Shown one piece after another: positions 14,397 through 23,100 of a stretch of 35,097 bases of DNA. The notes beneath the pieces are model-generated. The model saw only the letters and a list, made by a program, of their open reading frames with translations. It searched no databases and was not told the DNA's origin. The translations under genes and the position numbers were made by a program. Each line of letters begins with the position of its first letter. Position 1 is the first letter of the stretch. The stretch covers positions 1-35,097 of the forward strand of contig JBFLXR010000020.1 of NCBI GenBank assembly GCA_040757065.1, in the 5' to 3' direction. This DNA comes from JBFLXR01 sp040757065. GTDB taxonomy: Bacteria > Pseudomonadota > Gammaproteobacteria > Burkholderiales > Gallionellaceae.

Positions 14397-16037
14397 ATGT
14401 ACTACTACCCCGCGACCCTGCGAGATCACCCGATCACCCCGGCTAAGGCCGGGTTGCTCGCGTTGCTGTGCGCAATCTGGGTACTGACCGGGCTGGTAGG
14501 GCACGATCCCTGGAAACCGGACGAAGCCTATAGCTTCGGCATCGTTTATCACATCCTGCAAAGCGGCGACTGGCTGGTACCCACGCTGGCGGGCGAGCCC
14601 TATGTGGACAAGCCGCCGCTCTACTACCTCACCGCCGCGCTGTTCGCCAAACTATTCTCCGCGTGGTTGCCGCTGCACGACGGCGCACGACTGGCGAGCG
14701 GCTTTTACACCGGCTTAACTTTACTGTTCACCGGCTATGCCGGACGCGAACTATTCGGCGAGAATCGCGGCTGGCCGGCAGCGATCATCCTGATCGGCTG
14801 CATGGGCATGCTGGTGCGCGCGCACCTGATGATTACCGACCTCGCGCTGCTGGCTGGCTGCGCGATGATGCTATACGGCTACGCGCTGGCCTTACGCCGC
14901 CCGATCGGCGGCGGCCTGCTGCTCGGCACCGGCGTTGGCATCGGCTTCATGTCCAAGGGCTTTATCGCCCCCATGCTGTTCGTATCGATTGGCCTCGCGT
15001 TACTGCTATTCCGCGACTGGCGCAACCGCAACCACGCCCTCGCCACGCTGGCTGCACTGATCGCCGCATTGCCTTGGCTGACCCTGTGGCCCTTCCTGCT
15101 CTATCTGCAATCGCCCGACCTGTTTTTCGAATGGGCTTGGACGCTGAACATCGGCCGCTGGTTCGACTACGCCAAAGGCGGCGAGTACCGCGAAGCCTTC
15201 TACTACGTCAAAAGCCTGCCCTGGCTGGCATGGCCCGCCCTGCCATTGGCCGGATGGGCTGTGTGGGAAGCGCGCCACCGCCTCGGCCAATCGGCAGAAT
15301 TCCAGTTACTGATTACCGCCTTTCTGGTCATGCTGGTCACGCTCAGCTTCGTGCCCAACATCAAAGAAGTGTTTGCCCTGCCGATGCTGCTGCCCATCGC
15401 CCTGCTCGCTACCGGCTCACTCTCTACACTGAGACGCGGCGCAGCCGCCGCGCTGGACTGGTTCGGCATCATGACCTTCGGCTTCCTTGCCATCCTGCTG
15501 TGGTGGGGCTGGGCGGGCCTGCTGCTGGACAACCACGCCAAAATCACCCAATGGCTGAAAGATTACCAGCCCGGTTTCACCCCGCAATTCCACAGCACAC
15601 CGTTCTGGATCGCCGCCGCATTCAGCCTGCTCTGGATCGCTTTCGTCTGGCGCACCGGCCGCTCGATCCGCCGCGCCGTCATCAACTGGGCAGCCGGCAT
15701 CACCCTGATTTGGATGCTGTCCATGACCCTATGGCTGCCGTGGCTCGATACCGGCAAAAGCTACCGCGGCATGGTCACCGACCTGAAACAACACATCCCG
15801 GTAAAACACAACTGCATCACCGGCGCTTACATCGGCGACAGCCAGCGCGCCATGCTGCAATACTTCGGCGACATCACCCCCCTGCCGGAAAGCCGACGCG
15901 CCTGCGACCTCGTTCTGATTCAGGGCGACCGTCTCGACCGTCCGCCCGGCAAAGCTCGCCAATGGAAAAAGATCTGGGAAGGCGGCCGCACCGGCGACAA
16001 AAACGAACGCTTCCGGCTGTATCAGCGCGTGAAGTAA
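14397..16037 (+). CDS. PMT/ArnT-like glycosyltransferase (GT39/GT83 type)
   Basis: The 546-residue integral-membrane protein has about 12 hydrophobic helices. Its first periplasmic loop holds HDPWKPDEAYSFG, with the catalytic-type acidic residues (PDEA, 41-44), followed by EPYVDKPPLYYL, a pattern of ArnT/PMT enzymes that move sugars from polyprenyl-phosphate donors onto lipid A or proteins. A soluble C-terminal part follows (about 450-546). Without arn neighbours, lipid A 4-amino-arabinose transfer cannot be claimed. The start at 14397 has only a weak ribosome-binding site. The stop lies one base from the stop of the convergent ATPase gene. Confidence 0.83.
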   Translation: MYYYPATLRDHPITPAKAGLLALLCAIWVLTGLVGHDPWKPDEAYSFGIVYHILQSGDWLVPTLAGEPYVDKPPLYYLTAALFAKLFSAWLPLHDGARLASGFYTGLTLLFTGYAGRELFGENRGWPAAIILIGCMGMLVRAHLMITDLALLAGCAMMLYGYALALRRPIGGGLLLGTGVGIGFMSKGFIAPMLFVSIGLALLLFRDWRNRNHALATLAALIAALPWLTLWPFLLYLQSPDLFFEWAWTLNIGRWFDYAKGGEYREAFYYVKSLPWLAWPALPLAGWAVWEARHRLGQSAEFQLLITAFLVMLVTLSFVPNIKEVFALPMLLPIALLATGSLSTLRRGAAAALDWFGIMTFGFLAILLWWGWAGLLLDNHAKITQWLKDYQPGFTPQFHSTPFWIAAAFSLLWIAFVWRTGRSIRRAVINWAAGITLIWMLSMTLWLPWLDTGKSYRGMVTDLKQHIPVKHNCITGAYIGDSQRAMLQYFGDITPLPESRRACDLVLIQGDRLDRPPGKARQWKKIWEGGRTGDKNERFRLYQRVK

Positions 16038-16038
16038 C

Positions 16039-17772
16039 TCACCCTTGAATACCAATATTGCCAAAGAATCCCTCAAAAAAGCTAGTTACAGATCTTCGAC
16101 GCTTTGAATATCGAGCCACCTCGAAGGTAAATACCACCTTAGACAACCCTGTTTTATGCAAATACAACCTGTAAAATTCATTTAAAATTTCTTTCCCATG
16201 AAATTCTTCGCGTCTACGGCGATCTACCGCCAACTGCCGCACTATCTGTTCAGCAAACCTCTGCGCCTCATCAATAGCCTGCGGAGAGTAACGGGTCCCA
16301 ACTTCTTGCACATAGGCGACGGACTCAGGGAGTATATTTGACAAAGTGGCAGGTGGATAAAAATGTGACGCCCCCAACTTCAATGCGGCTCTTCTCCCAA
16401 TCTCCTTGTCCGCATACAAATTGACAACTTCATCAAGTGCAGACTCAATATCATCCACAGTCGAAAAGCCTGTTCGCTCTATCACACTTTGTATCGCCTC
16501 CCATATTGAGTTAGCGTCCAATAAAAAATTCTCAATCATTGAAACCGGAAGCAACTTAATCAATTCTTCATCAGAACCATCATCAACATCCCTATCCAAC
16601 AATGCCACCGCTTTTAATTGATTAGAATAATCTGAGAACGCTGCGTTTATAGACCTTAATAACGCCTTACACTCACTTTTCCCACCCCCGGGAATAATTG
16701 TGACCTTATCAAAACTTGAGTGCAGCGCCCGATATAATTTCCTATCTGGCAACACCTTTGAAGCATCCTTCTCTGCTACACCCTCTACAACAACAATGGG
16801 CTGGAGCGCTGTTAGATTTGTAGTCGCTCCAAATACATTTCGAATAAATTGCAATCTTTCATCGTCAGTTGCAATTTGAATTAATTGATTCTGCTCAGCC
16901 GGTACCAACTCAACTGGGCGCAAAAGGAAAAGCTCTTCAAACGTGGCATACTCGACCATCGTAGGGGAATGTGTCGCAAGAATCACTTGTGTCCCGGTAC
17001 CGCTAGTTAATACGCGCAAATAATCAAAAACTTTAAGTTGAAGATTTGGATGCAAGTGCAATTCAGGTTCGTCAATCAATAGACACAGCTCTGGGCGCAC
17101 AGCAGCCCCTCCTGCCTCGCCCATTGATTGAATCATCGCCTTAATGTCTCTTTCAATTAATGGATAAAACATCTGAATAACTGACTTCTCGCCAGAACTC
17201 AGGTCATCTATATCAACCTCCCCATTCATTCCATGTACCCGCCATAACACCCGCACATGGTCGCGGCTTGAAGCATCAATCCGTTCAAACGTCAGGTGCG
17301 GTAATAAACTGTGAGTCAGCTCACGTAACGGCATCCATGGATCAGCAAGTTCCCCCGGTCTAATATAGCCATCACGATCAACTTTAGCGGTGATGGCTTG
17401 CTGCCTATCAATTTCTATTTGACACAAAGCATGTTTTAGATAACTCGCAGAATCATCTTGCCCCCACGGATCTCGTGCTGAATCCGATATTCGAACCCCC
17501 TCTACCCCAGGTAAGTTAGGGATTGCGAGCAAAGACTCCATAGAAATTGGAGAAGTTAGCAAATGGCGCTGCTGAACATGTTGGCGTCGCATTGCACGAT
17601 GGGGGCCAACATACATAATGTTTGCATAACCATATTGAGTGCGAATTGCATTAAGCAAAGTAGATTTTCCCGCGCCATTCGGCCCAGCGACGACCATCAA
17701 TGGCGGCACATTGTCACATGATGCGACTCGAATACTCCGTTGACCAACAACAGAAAAATTACTAATTTTCAT
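16039..17772 (-). CDS. ABC-type ATPase fused to a TOPRIM/DUF4435-like domain (OLD/PARIS-like)
   Basis: The 577-residue protein (Met at 17770-17772, supported by GGGAG six bases upstream) has an SMC/ABC-type ATPase half. It shows Walker A AGPNGAGKST (about 29-38), signature LSSGEKS (191-197), Walker B LCLLIDEPELHLHP (229-242) and ATHSP H-loop (266-270). The second half has a TOPRIM-like set: IVVVEGVAEKD (about 326), IPGGGKSE (360-367) and LLDRDVDD (391-398). Such ATPase-plus-TOPRIM proteins include class 1 OLD nucleases and the AriA/AriB pair of PARIS anti-phage systems, here in one chain. The gene is AT-richer than both neighbours and sits alone between a convergent glycosyltransferase and aroC, as if inserted. 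A defence role is inferred, not shown. Confidence 0.82.
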   Translation of the reverse strand: MKISNFSVVGQRSIRVASCDNVPPLMVVAGPNGAGKSTLLNAIRTQYGYANIMYVGPHRAMRRQHVQQRHLLTSPISMESLLAIPNLPGVEGVRISDSARDPWGQDDSASYLKHALCQIEIDRQQAITAKVDRDGYIRPGELADPWMPLRELTHSLLPHLTFERIDASSRDHVRVLWRVHGMNGEVDIDDLSSGEKSVIQMFYPLIERDIKAMIQSMGEAGGAAVRPELCLLIDEPELHLHPNLQLKVFDYLRVLTSGTGTQVILATHSPTMVEYATFEELFLLRPVELVPAEQNQLIQIATDDERLQFIRNVFGATTNLTALQPIVVVEGVAEKDASKVLPDRKLYRALHSSFDKVTIIPGGGKSECKALLRSINAAFSDYSNQLKAVALLDRDVDDGSDEELIKLLPVSMIENFLLDANSIWEAIQSVIERTGFSTVDDIESALDEVVNLYADKEIGRRAALKLGASHFYPPATLSNILPESVAYVQEVGTRYSPQAIDEAQRFAEQIVRQLAVDRRRREEFHGKEILNEFYRLYLHKTGLSKVVFTFEVARYSKRRRSVTSFFEGFFGNIGIQG

Positions 17773-17868
17773 CTTTAGCTCCCGCATCCATCTAAAAGTT
17801 TAAATCCGGGAGCAGCATATCAAGGAAAACTGTCAAAGCCAGCTAGTAAAACTAGTAGGTTCAAACAA

Positions 17869-17893
17869 AAAAGCCGCTCCATGAGCGGCTTTT
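17869..17893. terminator. Rho-independent terminator of aroC
   Basis: AAAAGCCGCTC (17869-17879) pairs perfectly with GAGCGGCTTTT (17883-17893) around a 3-nt loop. A- and T-runs on both sides make it usable in either direction. It lies 20 bp after the aroC stop codon on the minus strand. Confidence 0.8.
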
Positions 17894-17912
17894 TCAATTC
17901 CCCACAGTCAGC

Positions 17913-19001
17913 TTAACGCAGCTTCGGGGTGGTGCAGACCACATCGGCATTTTGGCCGCGATGACGCAGCGCATGATCGGTCAGCACCAGCGCAAGCATC
18001 GCTTCGGCGATGGGCGTTGCGCGAATGCCGACGCAGGGATCGTGACGGCCGTGGGTTTCCACCAGAATCGGCTCGCCCGCTTTATCGATCGAATGGCGCG
18101 GGATGCGGATGCTGGAGGTGGGTTTAATCGCCATGTGCGCGACGATGTGCTGCCCGGTGGAGATGCCGCCGAGTATGCCGCCCGAGTGATTGGTGGCGAA
18201 GCCTTGCGGGGTCAGCTCGTCGCCATGCTCGCTGCCTTTTTGGCTGACGCAGGCGAATCCGTCGCCGATTTCCACGCCCTTCACGGCGTTAATCCCCATC
18301 AGCGCATGCGCGATGTCGGCATCGAGCCGGTCGAAGATCGGTTCGCCCAAGCCCACCGGCACGTTTTCCGCCACAACGGTCAGCTTCGCCCCGACCGAAT
18401 CGCCCGATTTGCGCAGCGCATCCATGTAGGCTTCCAGTTCCGGCACAACGCTGTCGTCGGCCACGAAGAAGGGATTTTGGTTGACTGCTTCCCAGCTTTT
18501 GAATGGCACAACGATTTCGCCCAGTTGCGCCAGATAGCCGCGGATGGTCACGCCATAGCGCTGTTGCAGCCACTTTTTGGCAATCGCCCCCGCCGCCACG
18601 CGGGCAGCCGTTTCGCGCGCCGAAGAACGTCCGCCCCCGCGATAATCGCGGATGCCGTATTTCTGCCAGTAGGTGTAGTCGGCATGACCGGGACGGAAAG
18701 TCTCGGCGATATTGCCGTAATCCTTGCTGCGCTGGTCTTCGTTGCGAATCAGCAAGGCAATCGGCGTGCCGGTCGTTTTGCCTTCGAAGACGCCGGACAA
18801 AATTTCCACGCGGTCTTCTTCGCGGCGCTGCGTTACATGACGCGAAGTACCCGGCTTGCGACGATCCAAATCGGGCTGAATGTCCGCCTCGCTGAGCTCC
18901 AGCCCGGGCGGGCAACCGTCCACCACGCAGCCGATCGCCGCGCCGTGCGATTCGCCGAAAGAAGTCACCGTAAACAGAGTACCGAAAGTATTTCCAGACA
19001 T
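17913..19001 (-). CDS. aroC: Chorismate synthase
   Basis: The 362-residue enzyme converts 5-enolpyruvylshikimate-3-phosphate to chorismate, the last step of the shikimate pathway, using reduced FMN. Signature blocks are at hand: GNTFGTLFTVTSFGESHG at the N-terminus (the conserved His), RPGHADYTYWQKYGIRDYRGGGRSSARETA in the middle, and the family motif near HSGGILGGISTGQ. The frame stays open upstream for another 165 codons on the minus strand, but the sequence there is the complement of the divergent oxidoreductase gene. The true start is MSGNTFGTL (18999-19001). The gene is divergent from the qor-tatD-tcdA group, with 69 bp between start codons. Confidence 0.96.
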   Translation of the reverse strand: MSGNTFGTLFTVTSFGESHGAAIGCVVDGCPPGLELSEADIQPDLDRRKPGTSRHVTQRREEDRVEILSGVFEGKTTGTPIALLIRNEDQRSKDYGNIAETFRPGHADYTYWQKYGIRDYRGGGRSSARETAARVAAGAIAKKWLQQRYGVTIRGYLAQLGEIVVPFKSWEAVNQNPFFVADDSVVPELEAYMDALRKSGDSVGAKLTVVAENVPVGLGEPIFDRLDADIAHALMGINAVKGVEIGDGFACVSQKGSEHGDELTPQGFATNHSGGILGGISTGQHIVAHMAIKPTSSIRIPRHSIDKAGEPILVETHGRHDPCVGIRATPIAEAMLALVLTDHALRHRGQNADVVCTTPKLR

Positions 19002-19070
19002 TGCAGCAGTCTCGTCAAAATAATGCGCGAAGTTTAACATAGCGCGCATCGACCTTAGACGGGAGTAGCC

Positions 19071-20072
19071 ATGAAAGCCATCCAGATGACTGCCGCAGGC
19101 GCAGCCGAGGTATTGCAACTGCGCGAAATCGCCGTACCCGAGCTGCCTTCGCCGCGCCATGTGCGGGTCAGACTGCATGCCGCCGGCGTCAATCCGGTGG
19201 ATACCAAAATCCGCGCCAAGCCGGCCTACTACCCGGACAAGCTGCCCGCCGTGCTGGGCTGCGATGGCGCGGGGGTAGTGGAATCGGTCGGCAGCGAAGC
19301 CAGCCGCTTTAAGGTCGGCGACGCGGTATATTTCTGCAACGGCGGATTGGGCGATGCGCAAGGCAACTACGCCGAATACACCGTAGTGCATGAAGACCAT
19401 TGCGCTGCCAAGCCGGAATGCCTGAGCTTCGAAGAAGCGGCCGCCCTGCCTCTGGTGCTGATTACCGCATGGGAAGCGCTGATCGAACGCGCCCAATTAC
19501 TGAGCCATCAAACTGTGCTGATCCATGCCGGGGCGGGCGGCGTCGGCCACATCGCCATCCAGCTCGCCCGCCGCCTCGGCGCGGGCATCGCCACCACCGT
19601 CAGCGACGACGCCAAAACCGGATTCGTCCGCGCACTCGGCGCGGAACGCATCATCCGCTACCGCGAAAGCGACTTCGTGCAAAGCACGCTCGACTGGACC
19701 AACCAGCGCGGAGCCGACGTGGTGTTCGACACGGTGGGCGGCGAAACTTTCCTGCGCTCACTGCACGCTGCCCGTGTCTATGGCAAAGTGGTCAGCTTAC
19801 TCTCCACCCCGCTCGGCGCAGCCGATGTGCAAACCGCCCGGCTGCGCAACCTGACGCTCGGCTACGACCTGATGCTCACCCCGCAACTGCACGACCTGCA
19901 CAACGAACGCCTGCGCCAGCGCGTCATCCTCGAAGAAGGCGCACGACTGGCCGCTGCCGGACAACTCAAACCGCACATCAGCCATGTGCTGCCGCTGGAA
20001 CAAGCCGCCGAAGCGCATCGGCTGATCGAGCGCGGCGGCGTCACCGGCAAGATTGTGTTGCACACCCTATGA
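19071..20072 (+). CDS. NADPH:quinone oxidoreductase family protein (MDR superfamily)
   Basis: The 333-residue protein belongs to the zinc-free medium-chain dehydrogenase/reductase group. It has an N-terminal GroES-like domain (PRHVRVRLHAAGVNPVDTKIRAKPAYYP, then GCDGAGVVESVG) and a Rossmann domain with LIHAGAGGVGHIAIQLARRLGA (GxGGVG, residues about 153-160). No structural or catalytic zinc cysteines are arranged as in alcohol dehydrogenases. Reduction of quinones or of enones by NADPH is likely, but the substrate is unknown. Its stop codon overlaps the tatD start by ATGA, so the two are translationally coupled, and tcdA follows closely. Confidence 0.88.
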   Translation: MKAIQMTAAGAAEVLQLREIAVPELPSPRHVRVRLHAAGVNPVDTKIRAKPAYYPDKLPAVLGCDGAGVVESVGSEASRFKVGDAVYFCNGGLGDAQGNYAEYTVVHEDHCAAKPECLSFEEAAALPLVLITAWEALIERAQLLSHQTVLIHAGAGGVGHIAIQLARRLGAGIATTVSDDAKTGFVRALGAERIIRYRESDFVQSTLDWTNQRGADVVFDTVGGETFLRSLHAARVYGKVVSLLSTPLGAADVQTARLRNLTLGYDLMLTPQLHDLHNERLRQRVILEEGARLAAAGQLKPHISHVLPLEQAAEAHRLIERGGVTGKIVLHTL

Positions 20073-20863
20073 ATTTCACCGACACCCACTGCCATCTGGA
20101 TGCTGCGGAATTCGGCGGCAATCACGCCGGGCTGGTCGCCGCAGCGACGGCAGCGGGCGTCACGCGCATTGTCATTCCTGCGGTGGAGCGGGCGAATTTC
20201 GCTACGGTGCAAAACCTCTGCCGCGCGCACCCCGGTTGCGCGCCGGCACTGGGCATACACCCGATGTACACTCCTCAGGCGCAGCCCGACGACCTTGAGG
20301 CTTTGCGAGCTTTGGTCGCTGCAGAGAAACCGCTTGCCATCGGCGAAATCGGGTTGGATTTTTTTATCGACGCCTACGATCAGCCAACCCAGGAATTGTA
20401 TTTCCGCGAGCAACTAAAGCTGGCGCGCGATTTCGATTTGCCGGTGTTGCTGCATATCCGCCGGGCGCAAGACAGCGTGCTGAAACACCTGCGCCAGATC
20501 GGCGTGCGCGGCGGCATTGCCCATGCTTTTAACGGCAGCCGCCAGCAGGCAGAAGCCTTTATTCAGCTCGGCTTCAAGCTCGGCTTCGGCGGTGCGATGA
20601 CGTATCCGCGCGCAACCCGCCTGCGCGAACTGGCCGCTACGCTGCCGCTCGACTGCCTCGTGCTGGAAACCGATGCGCCGGACATTTCCCCGGCATTCCT
20701 GCAAGCGGGCGAGCCGAACAAACCGGAGTACCTGCCCCGCATCGCCCAAACGCTGGCCGAGCTGCGCGGTTTGTCGCTGGCAGACGTCGCACTCGCCACC
20801 ACGGAGAATGCCTGTGAGGTACTGCCGGGGTTGGCACGCTATAATGCGTCCCTTTCGCATTAA
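20069..20863 (+). CDS. tatD: TatD-family metal-dependent hydrolase (DNase)
   Basis: The 264-residue TIM-barrel protein begins MNFTDTHCHLD, the HxH metal-binding start of the family (His7, His9). It has GEIGLDFF with the bridging glutamate, LLHIRRAQ and GIAHAFNGS with further histidines, and LVLETDAPDI with the catalytic aspartate. TatD proteins are 3'-5' exonucleases or related phosphoesterases active on DNA. The length is usual. The upstream frame stays open for more than 200 codons, but that part belongs to the other frame of the oxidoreductase gene. The ATG at 20069, overlapping the previous stop, is clearly the start. Confidence 0.93.
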   Translation: MNFTDTHCHLDAAEFGGNHAGLVAAATAAGVTRIVIPAVERANFATVQNLCRAHPGCAPALGIHPMYTPQAQPDDLEALRALVAAEKPLAIGEIGLDFFIDAYDQPTQELYFREQLKLARDFDLPVLLHIRRAQDSVLKHLRQIGVRGGIAHAFNGSRQQAEAFIQLGFKLGFGGAMTYPRATRLRELAATLPLDCLVLETDAPDISPAFLQAGEPNKPEYLPRIAQTLAELRGLSLADVALATTENACEVLPGLARYNASLSH

Positions 20864-20878
20864 CCTGCTGGAACGGAT

Positions 20879-21607
20879 ATGGAAATCGCACCGCAATTTA
20901 CCCGCACGCACATTTTGCTCGGCGACGAAGGACTGCAATGCCTGCAAAGTAAGCATGTATTTGTCGCCGGCTTAGGCGGCGTCGGCTCGTATTGCGCCGA
21001 AGCGCTGGCGCGCGCAGGCGTCGGCCGGCTCACCCTGCTCGACCATGATTCGGTAGTGGCCAGCAATATCAACCGCCAGCTGCCCGCCCTGCTTTCCACC
21101 GTGGGACAATCCAAGGCCGAGCTGATGCGCGCCCGCATTGCCGACATCAACCCGAATTGTCAGGTTACCGTGCTGCGCATCTTCCTGACCACGGAAAACG
21201 TCAACGAACTGGTACCCGCCGACTGCGATTATGTGATGGACTGCATCGACTCGCTGGCCTGCAAAGTAGCACTGGTTGCGGAGAGCCACAAACGCGGCCT
21301 GAAAGTTGCCTCCAGCATGGGCGCAGGCAATCGCCTCGACCCCAGCCGCATCAAGGTCGCCGACATCAGCAAAACCGAGATGTGCCCGCTGGCGCGCAAA
21401 ATGCGTAAACGCCTGCAAAAACAAGGCATCCGCAAAGGCATCCTCACCGTATTTTCCGACGAACACCCGCGCGACCCGCTGCCGCCGCAGCCGGTCGACG
21501 GCCCCGGTCGCCCCCGCGCCGTCAACGGCACCATCAGCTACATGCCGCCGCTGTTCGGCTACACCTTGGCCGGGGCGGTACTAAAACGGTTGTTGGAAGG
21601 AAAATAA
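20879..21607 (+). CDS. tcdA: tRNA threonylcarbamoyladenosine dehydratase
   Basis: The 242-residue protein is an E1-like ThiF/HesA-fold enzyme that cyclises t6A37 in ANN-decoding tRNAs to ct6A, using ATP. The nucleotide-binding loop FVAGLGGVGSYCAEALARAG (GxGGVG at 31-36), LLDHDSVVASNINRQ and YVMDCIDSLACKVAL are typical, and RPRAVNGTISYMPPLFG near the C-terminus is the subgroup signature. The ATG at 20879 has a GGAACGG-type ribosome-binding site. It lies 15 nt after the tatD stop. Confidence 0.92.
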   Translation: MEIAPQFTRTHILLGDEGLQCLQSKHVFVAGLGGVGSYCAEALARAGVGRLTLLDHDSVVASNINRQLPALLSTVGQSKAELMRARIADINPNCQVTVLRIFLTTENVNELVPADCDYVMDCIDSLACKVALVAESHKRGLKVASSMGAGNRLDPSRIKVADISKTEMCPLARKMRKRLQKQGIRKGILTVFSDEHPRDPLPPQPVDGPGRPRAVNGTISYMPPLFGYTLAGAVLKRLLEGK

Positions 21608-21634
21608 GCCTCCGTTTGGCCGCATTTCTGCCCG

Positions 21635-21662
21635 TTGCATTCGTTGCACGCTGCGCTACAAT
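21635..21662 (+). promoter_or_regulatory. Sigma-70-like promoter
   Basis: TTGCAT (21635-21640) and TACAAT (21657-21662) are 16 bp apart in the 84-bp gap after tcdA and 29 bp before the small membrane-protein gene. A good but unproven match to consensus. Confidence 0.5.
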
Positions 21663-21691
21663 AGCTAAAAAAGAACGGATCGACCGAGTTC

Positions 21692-22081
21692 ATGCCGAGA
21701 GCGCAAAGCATACGCAAAGAATTTATCCGCATCATGCGGGAGGACGGGCACGCCCAAGTGGTGGTGGTCCGCAACCTCGGCTTTGCTCTGCTGGCGCCGA
21801 TTGCGCTGATTCCGCTGCTGGCGTGGCTGACCGGTTCGCTGTGGTTAGGGCTGCTAGGCTATCTGGCCGGGGCAACTACTGGCTTTGCGTACTTCTACGC
21901 CTTTGGCGATCTGCACGAGAATATTGCCAAGTATCCCGGTTTCGTAACATTTTGCTCGTTCCTGAGCAAAACGGAAATTAAAGAGCTTTTCGAATTTTTA
22001 GAGCAGCGCGCCGGCGGAGGCGTAGCCCGCTACGACGATGTGCTGGAATTCATCGGCCGCTTGCCCGACGAACAGCACTAA
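21692..22081 (+). CDS. Hypothetical two-helix membrane protein
   Basis: I do not recognise the family. The 129-residue protein has a basic N-terminus (MPRAQSIRKEFIRIMRED), two adjacent hydrophobic helices (about 27-48 and 50-70, LGFALLAPIALIPLLAWL then GLLGYLAGATTGFAYF), and a soluble tail of about 60 residues with acidic helices. A promoter-like sequence precedes it. It ends 3 bp from the corA stop codon in convergent orientation. GC content and codon use match the backbone, so it is likely a native gene. Frame length and composition support it being real. Confidence 0.7.
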   Translation: MPRAQSIRKEFIRIMREDGHAQVVVVRNLGFALLAPIALIPLLAWLTGSLWLGLLGYLAGATTGFAYFYAFGDLHENIAKYPGFVTFCSFLSKTEIKELFEFLEQRAGGGVARYDDVLEFIGRLPDEQH

Positions 22082-22084
22082 GCC

Positions 22085-23044
22085 TTATTTCAGCCACCCC
22101 ATGCGGTGGAATACCCAGAACGGCACGGCAACCGATACCGCCATGAGCCCAAGCGCAAACGGATAGCCCCACACCCACTCCAGCTCCGGCATCACTTTGA
22201 AGTTCATCCCGTAGATCGAGGCAATCAGCGTCGGCGGCAGCAGCGCGACCGAAGCGACCGAGAACAGGCGCACTATCTTGTTCTGGTTGATGGAGATAAA
22301 ACCGACCACGCTATCCATCAGGAAGTTGATTTTGTCGAACAGGAAGGCGGTATGCCCGTCCAGCGAGTCGATATCCTGCATGGTCTGGCGCACTTCCTCC
22401 AACTGATCGGGCGTCAGCAGCTTGCCGCGCATCAGGAAAGAAATCGCCCGGCGGGTATCCATCAAGTTGCGGCGGATGCGGCTGTTCACATGCTCGGCAT
22501 GGGCAATGCGCTCCAGTAGCTGGCCGGACTCGCGCACACCGAGGCGGGTTTTCAGCACACGGCGGCTGATTGTGCCCAGTTCGGCATACACCTCTTCCAG
22601 CGCATCGGCGGAAAACTCCACATCGAACCCGTACAGATCGATCAGCACATCGCGCCCGTCTTCGACCAGACCGGGATGCACATGCCCGAGCTGACGGCAT
22701 TGCACAAACACCGGCAAATCGACTTTATGCACGCTGAACAACGTGCGGTCAGATAAAACGAAGGCCACCGCCACGCTGTGCGAACCGCTTTCCTTGCCCA
22801 GCAGAAAATCCGAGCGCAAGTGCAATCTGCCGCCTTCTTCATAGAAGCGGGCGCTCGCTTCGATGTCGCGCAAATGGGTCGGACTGAAGAGTTTCAGATG
22901 GTAATGCTGCTCGACCCACGCCAACTCTTCCGGGGTCGGATCGACCAGATCGATCCAGACCGGGTGCGGACGGTGTCCGTCTGCTTCGGTATCGAGTTCG
23001 ATCGGCACCAGTCGTCCGTTGGCAAGGGCGAAAGCGTTCAGCAT
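22085..23044 (-). CDS. corA: CorA-family magnesium/cobalt transporter
   Basis: The 319-residue protein has the CorA layout: a large cytoplasmic N-terminal domain (WIDLVDPTPEELAWVEQHY at the start), a long stalk helix, then two C-terminal membrane helices. The selectivity motif GMN is at 279-281 in SIYGMNFKVMPELEW, and the loop after it is acidic as usual. As a pentamer it would let Mg2+ into the cytoplasm, gated by Mg2+ itself. It is convergent with the small membrane gene and has its own upstream gap of about 56 bp to the pyrimidine-dimer-glycosylase-like gene. Confidence 0.94.
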   Translation of the reverse strand: MLNAFALANGRLVPIELDTEADGHRPHPVWIDLVDPTPEELAWVEQHYHLKLFSPTHLRDIEASARFYEEGGRLHLRSDFLLGKESGSHSVAVAFVLSDRTLFSVHKVDLPVFVQCRQLGHVHPGLVEDGRDVLIDLYGFDVEFSADALEEVYAELGTISRRVLKTRLGVRESGQLLERIAHAEHVNSRIRRNLMDTRRAISFLMRGKLLTPDQLEEVRQTMQDIDSLDGHTAFLFDKINFLMDSVVGFISINQNKIVRLFSVASVALLPPTLIASIYGMNFKVMPELEWVWGYPFALGLMAVSVAVPFWVFHRMGWLK

Positions 23045-23100
23045 AAATTCACCGGCAAAATTCAGATACGCATTAGCTTAGCAGAAAAGACCGCGCCCAA

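Noticed and set aside
14397..16037. Assignment as ArnT (lipid A 4-amino-arabinose transferase)
   Set aside because: Topology and the PDEA loop fit the wider GT39/GT83 clan, but no other arn genes are nearby, so the specific name is not supported.
17913..19496. A 527-codon frame containing aroC
   Set aside because: Only the last 362 codons look like chorismate synthase. The upstream part is the antisense of the divergent oxidoreductase gene.
20831..20847. A sigma-54-like box TTGGCACG-N4-AATGC at the end of tatD
   Set aside because: The GC of the -12 element is displaced by one base and the TT before it is AA. It also overlaps a coding end and a TATAAT with no clear -35. Chance similarity is likely.
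19400..20863. A 487-codon frame containing tatD
   Set aside because: The first 220 codons are an arginine-rich out-of-frame reading of the oxidoreductase gene. tatD begins at 20069.
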